The translations under genes and the position numbers were made by a program. DNA of 64,000 bases from Hyperoodon ampullatus (taxonomy: Eukaryota > Chordata > Mammalia > Artiodactyla > Ziphiidae), in assembly GCA_949752795.1 (NCBI GenBank), contig OX457071.1, positions 23,110,800 through 23,174,799 of the forward strand, written 5' to 3'. The stretch's first letter is position 1; every line of letters starts with the position of its first letter. Below are positions 1 to 10,763 of the stretch, piece by piece. The notes under the pieces are model-generated. The model saw nothing but the letters and a program-made list of their open reading frames with translations. It was not told the origin of the DNA and searched no databases.

Positions 1-1241
1 AATAAAGCATATTAATAAAGACATAGAAATTATAAAAAGAAATCATCCTGAACCTCTGGAATGGAAAAATACAAAAAATTAAAAAATCAAAAGTATATTA
101 AAGATGCCAAACAGTAGAACTGAGCTAGCAGAAGAATCAGCAAACTTGAAAACAGATCAGTAGAAATTATGAACCTAAGAACAAAGAGAAAAAAAATCAA
201 GAAAAATAAACAGAGCCTTACAGAAATGTGAGACTTCATTAAGAACACTAACATAAGTGTAATTAGAGTCCCAGGAGGAAAGAAGAAAGTGAAAGGAACT
301 AAAAAATATTCAAAAACATAATGGCTGAAAACTTTGTAAATCTGATGAAAAATATTAATTTAACACTCAGGTCAATGATTCCTCTAGTAAGGCAAAGAGA
401 TCCATATCCAGATGTATCACAGAAAAAAAAATATATTGAAAGAGAAAGGTAAAGAGAAAATCTTATAAAGTAAAAATATGACTGATCACATATAAGGGAA
501 CCCAATAAAATTAACAACTGACTTTCATTAGAAAGAATGGAGGTTAGAAGGTTGTGAGTTGACACATACAAAGTGTCAAAAACAGTCAACCAAAAATCTT
601 ATATCCAGAAAATCTATATTTCAAAAATAAAGGCAAAATAAAGACATCAGAATTTGTTGCCAGCTGCTCTGACTTAGAAAAAATACTAAATAACATTCTT
701 CAGAATAAAGTAATATAAGATTTTAAATCAGTTCCATATGAAAGAAAAAAAAAAAGCAGCAAAGCACTGGTAAAGGCAATTATGTAATTATAAGACAGTA
801 TAAATGTGTATTTCTTTCTTAGTGTGTTAAAAAGCAATTGTATAAAACAATATGTAAATCATTATATTGTTGGGCCTCTAACATATACATGTTGTCTACT
901 GTTGTCAGTTGCTGTTGTCAAACAATAACAAAGAACAAAGAAGGTGGATTTGAACAAAGATGGAGTATGGCAATGACAACAGATGGTGACTCAACCACAC
1001 AGGAAGAAATTAAGAAAAACAGGGAGAGTAAATAAGAAAGTCAATACAATAAATTTTCTTTTCTAATTTGAGCAGCTTTAATGGCATAAAATTATATAAA
1101 GTAATAACTATAACAATATGGTTTTGTGCTTGCAACAAATTTAGAAGTAACATTCATAATAATATTACTATAATAAAAGGGGGCAGAAGGGATGGAGCTA
1201 TATAGGAATAACATTTCTACGTTTTACTGGATATAAGTATG

Positions 1242-1279
<38 letters not shown>

Positions 1280-1555
1280 TATATGTCTGAAATAGAATCT
1301 GATAAATTAGGAAGTATATTTTAAGCCAAAGATCAACCACCAAGAAAAAGATTCAAACAAATATAGTGAAAATATAATTCAAGGAATTAAAATGTTACAC
1401 TGGTAATTATTCTCTTAAGGAAAAAAATAAAGAAGTAAAGGAAGAATAGAGGAACAAAAAAGATGACACGTAAAAACCAAAAATTAAAATGGCAGAAGTA
1501 AATCCATCACAATCATTATTAACAGTGAATCAATAACATTTTGAATTCCCTCCAA
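1..1555 (+). mobile_element. Old degraded L1 fragment (ORF1 end to ORF2 start)
   Basis: Diverged L1 sequence in sense orientation. Around 440-640 it matches the C-terminal part of L1 ORF1 (a run corresponding to the AAREK region, then the stretch ending in a 'tatatccag' tyrosine-proline motif). About 650-810 looks like the ORF1-ORF2 linker of old mammalian L1. Around 1485-1555 resembles the beginning of ORF2. No reading frame of meaningful length survives. A TA microsatellite interrupts it. Family assignment is from recognition of sequence, so the subfamily is not given and the right edge is approximate. Confidence 0.6.
1242..1276. repeat. (TA)n microsatellite
   Basis: An alternating TA run of about 35 bp inside the old L1 linker region. 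Probably replication slippage; no function is evident. Confidence 0.85.
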
Positions 1556-2777
1556 TAGAATATAGGGGTTCCAATTTCTCCACATCCTTGTCAATGCTTA
1601 AATAATAATAATAGCCATTCTAACAGGTGTAATATGATATCTCATTGTTTTTGATTAGCATTTCCTTAATAATTAGTGATGCAGAACACCTTTTCACATA
1701 CCTTTGGGTCACTTGTATGTCTTCTTGGGAGAAATGTCTATTCAGATGCTTTGCCTACTTTTAATTAGATCTTCTGTCATTATTATTGAGTTGTAGGAGT
1801 TCCTTATATACATTGGCTACTAACCCCCTATCAGATACATGGTTTCTCCCATTTTGTCAGATGCCTTTTCACTCTGAGGATTGTTTCCTTTGCTGTGAAC
1901 AATCTTTTTTTTTTTTTTTTTTAAAAACATAGTCCCACTTTTCTAATTTGTTGTTTTTGCCTGTGTTTTTGGTGTCACATAAAAAAAATCATTGCTATGA
2001 TCAATGTCATGAAGTTTCACCCCTATTGTTTCTTCAGGATATGTAGTTTCAACTCTTATGTTTAAGTATTTAATGAATTTTGAGTTGATTTTTGTGTATG
2101 ATGCAAGAGTCTACTTTCATTCTTTTGTATGTGGATGTCCAGTTTTCCTGACACTGTTTGTTGAAGACACTATCCTTTCCTCATTGTGTATCCTTGGAAC
2201 CCCTGTTGAAAATCAGTTGAGTGTATATGTGTGAGTTTATTTTTGGGCTATTATGTTTTATTGGTCTATATGTCGGTCTTTATGCCAGTACTGTTTCAAT
2301 TACTGTAGTTTTGTAATATATTTTGAGACCAGGGAGTGTGATGCCTCCAGCTTGTTCTTTTCTCTTTATATTGTTTCAGCTATCCAGGGTCCTTTGTTGT
2401 CCCCTATGAATTTTAGGATTGTTTTTCTCTATTTCTGTAAAAAAATGTCATTGTGATTTTGATAGGGATTGCATCGAAGTGTACTGCTTTGCATAGTATG
2501 GACATTTTAGCAATACTAAGTCTTTCAATACATAAACATGAGATAGCTTTCCACGTGTTTCTGTTTTCTTTCATCAGTGTTTTGTAGTTTTCATTGTACA
2601 AGTCTTTCACCTTCTTGGGTAAATTTATTTCTAAATATTTTATTCTTTTTTGATTCTATTGTTAATGGGATTATCTCTTAATTTCCAGTGTTAGTATATA
2701 CAAACACAACTGATTTTTGTACGTTGACTTTGTATTCTTCAACTTTATTGTATCTGTTTATTATTTCTAGTAATTAA
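1556..2777 (-). mobile_element. Old L1 ORF2 3' half, antisense
   Basis: Antisense L1 ORF2 sequence. On the minus strand it runs from just after the reverse-transcriptase FADD region (near 2777) to the cysteine-rich C-terminal region (near 1560). Recognisable stretches are the 'agtgatgcagaacacc' block near 1676, the 'tcagatgcctttt' block near 1858 and the 'gggattgcatcgaa' block near 2464. It is well diverged from the young L1s and full of stops. No 3' UTR or poly(A) is attached, so the left end is truncated. A T-run at 1904-1922 interrupts it. Confidence 0.75.
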
Positions 2778-2873
2778 ATAAAAGGGATACAAAAAAGAAA
2801 AAAGAGAAACTAGTTCTGTTTGCAGATGACATGATCTTATATGTAGAAAACTCTACAGACACTATAGAATAGC
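2778..2873 (+). mobile_element. Inverted L1 RT-core fragment (FADD region)
   Basis: About 95 bp of sense-orientation L1 ORF2 covering the reverse-transcriptase active site. 'Tttgcagatgacatgatc' at 2819-2836 encodes the FADD motif followed by MI. It abuts the antisense ORF2 fragment to its left. The right edge of this piece corresponds to an ORF2 position just upstream of where the antisense piece begins. That is the geometry of a 5' inversion (twin priming) of a minus-strand L1. Confidence 0.6.
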
Positions 2874-2889
2874 CTTAATATTAAGGCTA

Positions 2890-3490
2890 ATTAACATCAC
2901 TGTTTCAATGTGAGCTTTTTCAGGTCTCTACTGAACTTTTCAGGTATTAACAAAATCTCTCCATTCTGACTGATCAGAACTTAATTGGTCCTGCCCTGTG
3001 TGGCATCTGGGAATTGATTCTTCAGCTTACAACTCCTTGGCAGTTGTTTTTCTGTTGTAGATTTTTTTTACTGCCTTTCAAGAATCTCACCTTGCATGTA
3101 TGCAGTTTAATATTCAGCCAAAGACTCAAGTGATCCTCTCTTTCTCAAAGTAGCTCTCTCCTGTCCAGTACTCTGCCTGCATATTCCAGCCACCTTAGCT
3201 TCTTTGAATTCTGACTTTTGTTATCTACTGAGCAAAACTTCTCAGTTCCGCTCAGTTCTCCATCTGTGTACTGCAATTTGGAGAGGTCTTCCAGCAAGAA
3301 AGAGGGTGACTGTAGAATATATCTTGTTTGATTACTCCCTTCATTGATCTCCGAACATAAATGGCCTTTTACCAATGTGTGAAAAGAGTTATTTCATCAA
3401 TTTTGTCCAGTTTTTGCTATTGTTGTTGTATATGATAGTGAGACAGAGTGTAGTCTTGATAACTCTATAATGGCTAGAAGCAAAAGAATT
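2890..3490 (-). mobile_element. Probable old L1 5' UTR, antisense
   Basis: Moderately diverged dispersed repeat. The right end (near 3468-3485) reads, on the minus strand, into a motif I associate with the start of old mammalian L1 5' UTRs (a 'ttctagccat' type start). The body includes blocks such as 'tagctctctcctgtcc' near 3151. The assignment is from memory and less certain than for the ORF2 pieces. The alternative is an unrelated ancient dispersed repeat. Confidence 0.35.
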
Positions 3491-4546
3491 TTTCATACCC
3501 AAATTTTGTTGCCCAAGGGTGTTTTTATATCTTTGCCCAAACATAAATTCTCATCATGTTTATATAGAAAAAGGACTCACCCTCTAAGTTTTATGTCCAA
3601 ATATCCTTCACTCAAAATAGTGACAAATATCAAAAATATTAGAGGAACAGCTGATGCCATAATCGATCCTTGAAGTCATCGTATGTTTGGGGCTTTCATA
3701 GTTCCTGACATATAACTGTCATACAATATTTAATCTTCATTACACCAAGGGTTATTCTTATATTTTGAATGGGTTAAAATGAAATATATGAAAAGCAATA
3801 CCTTTTTTTACAATTAGGGAAAATGCCCATGGGCAAAAGCAAGAACAAGTTCAAGCATTCATGATTAGGTGAGGAGTCATAAATGTTTCTTCTTTCAACT
3901 GTGGCAAACTATACATGCTTTTATGTGTGTACATGCACATTCATACACACGCAATACTCTCACTCATTGATACCCTATGCAAAAAAAAAAAAAAAAAAAA
4001 GTTAATAAATAGTGAAGTTTCTTCTCAGTCCTCGGCATAACTATCATCATTTTCCTGTTTGCTCAGTGAAGTTAGTTGACTCTGGTTATGACTCTAGCAA
4101 CACATTTTACTGTCAATCTGGGACATTTCTTAAATGACACAGATTTTTCAAACACAGCCATCTGTATTTCTTTCTACCAGACTGCATATTTTACAAGAAT
4201 TATTTTATTACTGAATTTAAATAATAGCAGGGCTTAGCATGAGAAATTTATGAAATTTAAACTAATTTTAAAAATTTAACACACAAATTGTAATATATTA
4301 ATAAACAAGCATTTCCAAAATAGTTCTGTCTAAAATAATTACACTTTAAAAGTTGAGACTAAAACATAATTTAACTGTAATATATAATCCAAATCTTATT
4401 TTGTACACTTATATAAACAGTGAAATAGAATTTTAGTTATATTTGCAAGGCCATTATGAGTATCCTTAGTTTATCATCCCTCTGTTATAGTTATTCAAAC
4501 ATTAATGCTTTCAAAAGAAATTTTTATTTAAAGTAAAAATAATAAC

Positions 4547-4616
<70 letters not shown>

Positions 4617-5526
4617 CAATCATTAGAACATAATCACTAGCAGGGGTATGTGTTTCCCATTCCCCACTACATCTTAAGGAGTGCAGAGAAATCTAGCAGA
4701 AGTAGCTATCAGATTCCTGACAGGTACCCTGACTTTTGGACTAAGTAACTTTTAAGATGCATGACTAGGGGACCACCAGAGCCTCCTCTGGCTTCATCAA
4801 AGGCTAGATTCTAAAAGCAGCAGGAAGATCAATAGATGGTGATTGTTTTGTTCCATCACTTCCTTCATGGGTTGGTAGAACTAGCTCTTCCCATGGCACT
4901 TTGGAGGGCAATGGTCCAAATCTTGTCATTGTTGCTGTGGTGTGTCATATCAGTGGCAGGAACTGAGGATCAGCATTCATGGCTGGGGAAGGCCTAGCCT
5001 CTCTTGTAATATAATCCCAGAAAAAGAGTCTAAATTTGTGATTATGTCTTCTATGACATGGTGGGTGGGGTGAGCTTATCCTCTAGCTCAAACCTCTACC
5101 AGGTTTCATTACTTTAATTAGTCAGCTCTAGCTGGTTTCCACGGAGCTTTGCAAAAGGCCAACTTCCAGATTATCAGTCTTGAAAAATAAATCCCTTCCC
5201 TCACAATACTGGTTTAAAATTTTTCCATAGTACCAACTATCTGCAGTTTCTCACTTATAAATTTGTTTAACTATTTTATGCTTTGTATAGTGTGTAGGAT
5301 GAAGCTAATAGTATCTTCACCTTTACTTTTACTTAGCATAAACAGTTTTAGTGTTTCTATATTATGTACAGGGAATAATTTTAGCTGTAGTTTTAATATT
5401 TAAAAATATATCAAGTCATTTGCATAATATTAGATGTTTAGCTTTTCTGATTTTTCATATTATAGAAGACATTGTAATAAAATATACCATTTGATTTATT
5501 GGATCAATCTTTTAAATAAAGCATAG
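3491..5526. other. Unique-looking AT-rich DNA, no gene seen
   Basis: No supported coding region. It contains an A-run at 3980-4000 and a long TA microsatellite (listed separately). About 4620-5180 has more mixed composition but no recognisable repeat or exon. Confidence 0.5.
4552..4610. repeat. (TA)n microsatellite, about 29 units
   Basis: A nearly pure TA tract of about 58 bp. Long pure TA tracts can extrude cruciforms and are commonly length-variable. No gene lies nearby in the window. Confidence 0.95.
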
Positions 5527-5645
5527 TGCAGTCACAAAGGAAGGAAAAGAATAAGCAATGAAATTAGACAAATCTAAGCTTAAATTCTGGCTCAGTTCTT
5601 AACTACTTGCATGACCTTGGGAAATTTTCCCTACTTGAAAAATCA
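5527..5645 (+). mobile_element. MIR SINE fragment
   Basis: Ancient tRNA-derived MIR in sense orientation. The run 'attctggctcagttctt' followed by 'gcatgaccttgggaaa' corresponds to the MIR block 'ctctgccacttactagctgtgtgaccttgggcaa'. Strongly diverged, with no terminal duplications left. Confidence 0.6.
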
Positions 5646-7635
5646 CACAAATTCAAAACTTGAAGAACTCTCCTAGTGGTAGGTACTGCATGTAAAATAT
5701 CTAATCACATTTTATGACTAATGGAAGGTAAAAGTCATGTGCATTTACTCTATTATGCATAGAGTAAATTCCTAGTGGAAGAAATTGTATTCAAATGTGA
5801 AAAATGTATTTACATTTCTTTGAGTATATTTATAAATTGCTTTACAAAGAACTTACAAATTTTTCAACGGTATTTATTATGATGGTTGTTCAAATTCCTT
5901 TCTTCCTTTGTTTGCATTTGATGCAAACAGAAAAGTGATTTCTAAGGTAAAGGAGGCAGCCAGCCAAGGTAAGCAGAATGTTTGGAGGGGAAGTGGACAA
6001 ACATGGGGAAATGACCAGTGGCATCTGACAGAAAAAGTGTCTCACTGTGATCAGATGAATCTTTTGAGAACCTAATGTTTGCTTAGGCCTGGAGGCAAGA
6101 AAAGTTCAGAAGCCTGCAGGACAGAGAGTAACCTAATATTTGGTCAAGACAAAGCAGTGGGTAAGAAATGGGCAACTGTGAATGCTTGCTCAGTGTCTTG
6201 ATTGAAAAAGTTGATGCTGAAGGACACACTATTGAAGTGATTTCTTAAAAAGATAACAGAGAATGAGATCTACTTATAAGACGTGGGGGGTGTCATCTGC
6301 TAAAAGCAAGGTCAGTTTGTCTACAGTAACAGGAAAGAAGGAAGACTTTTTGATTTTCCCCATTAAATTCAGTAGTGGCTATTTTTATTTCTAGTTTCTA
6401 TTTCATTTAATAATCTATATATTTTTCCATGAGAGTTAGTACTAAGAATGTTTTTGGCAGAGGTAATTTTTTCACCTTATTTCTCAAAATAATTTCTAAT
6501 ATTCTTCTCTATAATTTTTCTGATGTATTATTTAGCCATTAACTTAGTTTCAAAATATACTCCTTTGAGTATATTATTCTTGATGCAGAAATGACATATT
6601 TATAATATTTGATCTCTTTATACATTTAAGAAAGAAAAATAATGATGATTTGAACTTCCAGCTCATTTACATATTCAAATCTTCTTTTAAATCTCCTAAT
6701 AAGGTATTGCAGTTTACTATTGTTATTGCTATAGCTGTCATGTTTTTCATGTCATGTTTTTCATGTTTTTCATGTTGTTTAATATTACTAAGAAATCACA
6801 TATATCAACATCACAAAATAATCAAAATTTCTATTATATAGCTCTAGTATTATTATGTCCAAAAAAAAGATCTTTTCATCTCGCATCAGTTTAGACTGAA
6901 ACAGTTGTATGAGTGGATAAAGAATAGCACCTTTGTCTCTAAGTGCTGTTCCAACTTTATTGAAATCTATAAAATTGTATTTCCTTCTCTAGTATTCTTT
7001 AAGTGTAGTAGAAAGTAATAGACAGTAATGGATCTCCTCTTGTGATACTTGATTATCTCGCTCAGTAATTGGTTATTTTCTTTTTCCAGCACATCTCCAT
7101 TTATGCTATTTTGGGGTGGGTGTGACAACAATAATATCCCTCCCTGTTCTTTGATCCAAATTCATTTCTGTAATTAACATACAACTGAACATATTAAACC
7201 AATATGATAGAGTAGTTGATCCAAGTATTTGCCTCTCCCTGGATTATTTTATTTGTTGCTAGTGGAGATTTCTCATCCCTGAAGTAACAAAGTCGTGCAT
7301 AAGGGAAGCAGTCCAAGAGCATCTAAATTGCCATGTGGAGAAAGTGGGTTTGCAATAAGGGAAAATACAGACAAGACAAAGAAAATTTTAGAGGCAAGAT
7401 ATGAAAACTGGTTCTACTTATGGTTTTCTTACTTATGTTAGCCAATTTAAAATTTGCTTAATTTATTTTGAATTTTTGAATTTTGATTTTTACTATTTTC
7501 ATTTGAAAGAGTAATTAATATTAAATCAACATTTTATAACACATTGTTTTTTCAATTCATGGAACACTACTTGAACTACAATCAAAGTCTTGGTATGCTC
7601 ACTGATGTTGCTCAAAACAAATGGATAAATGGATT
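5646..7635. other. Unique AT-rich DNA, no gene seen
   Basis: Nothing that I can support as coding. A small tandem of 'catgttttt'-like units sits near 6738-6776. The region ends at the target-site duplication of L1-A. Confidence 0.5.
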
Positions 7636-7649
7636 AAGAATATACTACT
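7636..7649. repeat. L1-A target-site duplication, left copy
   Basis: The sequence aagaatatactact matches 14940-14953 exactly. The preceding bases give TT|AAGA at the insertion point, close to the L1 endonuclease preference TT|AAAA. A perfect 14-bp duplication supports a recent, intact insertion. Confidence 0.93.
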
Positions 7650-8760
7650 GGAGCCGGAGGAAGATGGCGGAAGAGTAAGACGCGGAGATCACCTTCCTCC
7701 CCACAGATACATCAGAAATTCATCTACACGTGGAACAACTCCAACAGAACACCTACTGAAAGCTGACAGAAGACCTCAGACCCCCCAAAAGGCAAGAAAC
7801 TCCCCACATACCTGGGTAGGTCAAAAGAAAAAAAGAATAAACAGAGACAATAGGATATGGACGGGACCTGCACCAGTGGGAGGGAGCCGTGAAGGAGGGA
7901 AGGTTTCTACACACTACAAGCCCCTTCGAGGGCGGAGACTGCAGGTGGCGGAGGGGGAAAGCTTCGGAGTAGCGGAGGAGAGCACAGCAACAGGGGTGTG
8001 GAGGGCAAAGCAGAGAGATTTTGGCACAGAGGATCGGTGCCCTCAGGCACACACCAGCCCGAGAGACTTGTCTGTTCGGCCGCCAGGGCGGGCGGGGCTG
8101 GGAGCTGAGGCTCGGGTATCGGCTTTCAGTCAGAGCGCAGGGAGAGGTCTGGGGCTGGCGGCAGGAAGAGACCCTGAAGGGGTTAGTGCTAGCCCGGAGG
8201 GAGTCCGGGGAAAGGGTCTGGAGCTACTGGAGAGGCAAGAGACTTTTTTCCCTTTTGTTGCCTGGTGCGCGAGGAGAGGGCATTCCCCTCCCTCCCCTCT
8301 GCCTGAGTGAGCCAGAGCCCCCGAATCAGCGGCTCCTTTAAACCCGTCCTGTCTGAGCGAAGAACGGATGCCCTCCGGCGACCTATGCGCAGAGGCGGGG
8401 CCAGGTCCAAGGCTGAGACCCGGGAGCTGTGAGAGCAGAGACAGGGAAATCTCTCTGTGCAGCCTCCGAGGCAGCGGATTAAAGCTCCACGGTCCATTTG
8501 ATGTGCCCTGCGTCTGTGGAGTGCATGAATCAAATTGAGGAAGTGGACCTTGAGGACAAGATTTAAGACTTTCCCCCCCTTTTTTTTCCTCTTTTTACAA
8601 CGAATTATCTCAAATTAAGGAGGTGGACTTAGCAAGATTTCAGACTTTTCGCCCTTTTCCTCTTTTTACAACGAATTATCCCAAATCGAGGAGGTGGACT
8701 TGGAGAGCAAGATTTTTGATTTTTCCCCCTGCTCTCTTTTTGTGAATGTGTATGTGTAAT
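7650..8760 (+). promoter_or_regulatory. L1-A internal promoter region, CpG-rich 5' UTR
   Basis: L1 elements carry an internal RNA polymerase II promoter in the 5' UTR. Here 7650 to about 8530 is strikingly GC- and CpG-rich compared with its AT-rich surroundings. The motif AAGATGGCGG at 7661-7670, 12 bases from the 5' end, matches the YY1 core that sets the start site in primate L1. There is no TATA box at the start. The YY1 assignment comes from family knowledge; promoter activity in this element is inferred. Confidence 0.75.
8531..8745 (+). repeat. Three tandem ~60-80-bp units in L1-A 5' UTR
   Basis: Imperfect tandem units begin at 8531, 8611 and 8682, each with CAAATygAGGAgGTGGAC-like starts. 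The first two end in a 'ctttttacaacgaattatc' block; the third ends in a variant. Unit spacing is 80 and 71 bp. L1-B has the same array plus the end of a further upstream unit. The arrangement recalls tandem monomers in rodent L1 promoters but has no sequence relation that I can see. Confidence 0.8.
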
Positions 8761-8900
8761 CTTCTGTGTAAGATTCTCTCTGTATAGCTTTGCTTCCACC
8801 ATATGTCCCAGGGTTCTTCCGGTCCGTGTTTTTTTTCAATAATTACTTTTTAATTTTAATAACGCTACTATATTTCATACTTTATTCTATTTTATTTTAC

Positions 8901-9275
8901 CTGCTCTTTCTTTTTTTCCTCCCTTCCCTTCCTCCCTCCCTCCCTCCGCTCCTCCTTTCCTTCTTTCTTTTTCTTTCCTCCATCCCTCCCTCCCTCCCAC
9001 CCTTCTTTTTCCACTTTCTTTTTCTTTCCTTCCTCCCTCCCTCCCTCCCTCCTGTCCTTCTTTCTTTCTTTCCTTCCTCCCTCCCTCCCTCTCTTCTTCC
9101 ATTCACTCTTCCTTTTGCTTTCATTCCTCCCTCCCTCCCTCCTTTCTTTCCTTTCTTTCCATCCTTCCTCCCTCCCTCCTTTCTTTCTTTCTTCCTTCCT
9201 TCCTTCCTTACTTCCCTTCTTCCTTTCTTTCAATCTCTCTTTCTTTCTTCTACTAATTATTTCTTTCTACTTTTT
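8901..9275 (+). repeat. Long polypyrimidine (CCTT/CCCT)n tract in L1-A 5' UTR
   Basis: About 375 bp of almost pure C/T on the + strand, built from CCCT, CCTT and CTTT units with occasional A or G. A homopurine-homopyrimidine tract of this length can form triplex (H-DNA) and could affect transcription or reverse transcription. The tract is also in L1-B with small indels, so it belongs to the element. Its lack of stop codons produces long spurious frames on both strands. Confidence 0.9.
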
Positions 9276-9790
9276 CTCACTGTTATTCTGAGCCGGGTGG
9301 ATGAAAGGCTCTTGGTGCTGCAGCCAGGAGTTAGTGCTGTGCCTCTGAAGGGGGAGAGCCAACTTCAGGACACGGGTCCACAAGAGACCTCCCAGCTCCA
9401 CATAATATCAAGCAGCGAAAATCTCCCAGGGATCTCCATCTCAACACCAGCACCCAGCTTCAGTCAACGACCAGCAAGCTACAGTGCTGGTCACCCTATG
9501 CCAAGCAACTAGCAAGGCAGGAACACAACCCCACCCATTAGCAGAGAGGATACCTAAAAACATAATAAGGCCACAGGCACCCCAAAACACACCACCAGAC
9601 GTGGACCTGTCCACCAGAAAGACAAGATCGAGCTTCAACCACCAGAACACAGGCATTAGTCCCCCCCACCAGGAAGCCTACACAACCTACTGAAACAACC
9701 TTAGCCACGGGGGACAGACACCAAAAACAACGGGAACTACGAATCTGCAGCCTGCAAAAAGGAGACCCCAAACATAGTAACATAAGCAAA

Positions 9791-10705
9791 ATGAGAAAGC
9801 AGAAAAACACACAGCAGGTGAAGGAGCAAGATAAAAACCTACCAGACCTAACAAATGAAGAGGTAATAGGCAGTCTACCTGAAAAAGAATTCAGAATAAT
9901 GATAGTAAAGCTGATCCAAGATTCTATTTCCCAGATCCAAAATCTTGGAAATAGAATAGACAATATGCAAGAAACAGTTAACAAGGATCTAGAAGAACTA
10001 AAGATGAATCAAGCATCGATTAAAAACACAATAAATGAAATGAAAATTACTCTAGATGGGATCAATAGCAGAATAACTGAGGCAGAAGAACGGATAAGTG
10101 AGGTGGAAGATAAAATAGTGGAAATAACTGATGCAGAGAAAAATAAAGAAAAAAGAATGAAAAGAACAGAGGACAGTCTCAGAGACCTCTGGGACAACAT
10201 TAAACGCACCAACATTCGAATTATAGGGGTTCCAGAAGAAGAAGAGAAAAAGAAAGGGACTGAGAAAATATTTGAAGAGATTATAGTTGAAAACTTCCCT
10301 AATATGGGAAAGGAAATAGTTAATCAAGTCCAGGAGGCACAGAGAGTCCCATACAGAATAAATCCAAGAAGAAATACGCCAAGACACATATTAATCAAAC
10401 TGTCAAAAATTAAACACAAAGAAATCATATTAAAAGCAGCAAGGGAAAAACAACAAATAACACACAAGGGAATCCCCATCAGGTTAACAGCTGATCTCTC
10501 AGCAGAAACTCTACAAGCCAGAAGGGAGTGGCAGGACATAATTAAAGTGATGAAGGAGAGAAACCTGCAACCAAGATTACTCTACCCAGCAAGGATCTCA
10601 TTCAGATTTGATGGAGAAATTAAAACCTTTACAGACAAGCAAAAGCTGAGAGAGTTCAGCACCACCAAACCAGCTTTACAACAAATGCTAAAGGAACTTC
10701 TCTAG
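9791..10705 (+). CDS. ORF1: L1-A ORF1p, RNA-binding nucleic-acid chaperone
   Basis: A 304-aa L1 ORF1 protein. It binds L1 RNA as a trimer, acts as a nucleic-acid chaperone and forms the cytoplasmic ribonucleoprotein with ORF2p. Residues about 35-135 form heptad-rich coiled coil (for example [19 protein letters not shown]). An RRM follows, with NIRIIGV at 141-147 and a basic RNP-like strand at 191-204. AREK at 217-220 matches the conserved REKG-type motif. The C-terminal domain contains ARREW near 243-247 and the LLYPARISF strand near 263-271. The start ATG follows the long 5' UTR, and the same start is used in L1-B. The protein differs from L1-B ORF1 by a single residue that I can see (Ile86 here, Asn in L1-B). 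It is somewhat shorter than human ORF1p (338 aa). The frame is intact. Confidence 0.95.
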   Translation: MRKQKNTQQVKEQDKNLPDLTNEEVIGSLPEKEFRIMIVKLIQDSISQIQNLGNRIDNMQETVNKDLEELKMNQASIKNTINEMKITLDGINSRITEAEERISEVEDKIVEITDAEKNKEKRMKRTEDSLRDLWDNIKRTNIRIIGVPEEEEKKKGTEKIFEEIIVENFPNMGKEIVNQVQEAQRVPYRINPRRNTPRHILIKLSKIKHKEIILKAAREKQQITHKGIPIRLTADLSAETLQARREWQDIIKVMKERNLQPRLLYPARISFRFDGEIKTFTDKQKLREFSTTKPALQQMLKELL

Positions 10706-10763
10706 GCAAGAAACACAACAGAAGGACTACACCTACAATAACGAACCCAAAGCCATTAAGGAA

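Noticed and set aside
7621..8310. 229-codon sense frame spanning the L1-A 5' end
   Set aside because: The only ATG is in the flanking DNA outside the L1. The part inside the element has no methionine. It is a GC-rich frame without its own start, also seen by chance at L1-B.
8887..9233. Lys/Glu/Arg/Gly-rich antisense frames over the pyrimidine tract
   Set aside because: Pure products of the CCTT/CCCT repeat; composition alone keeps them open.
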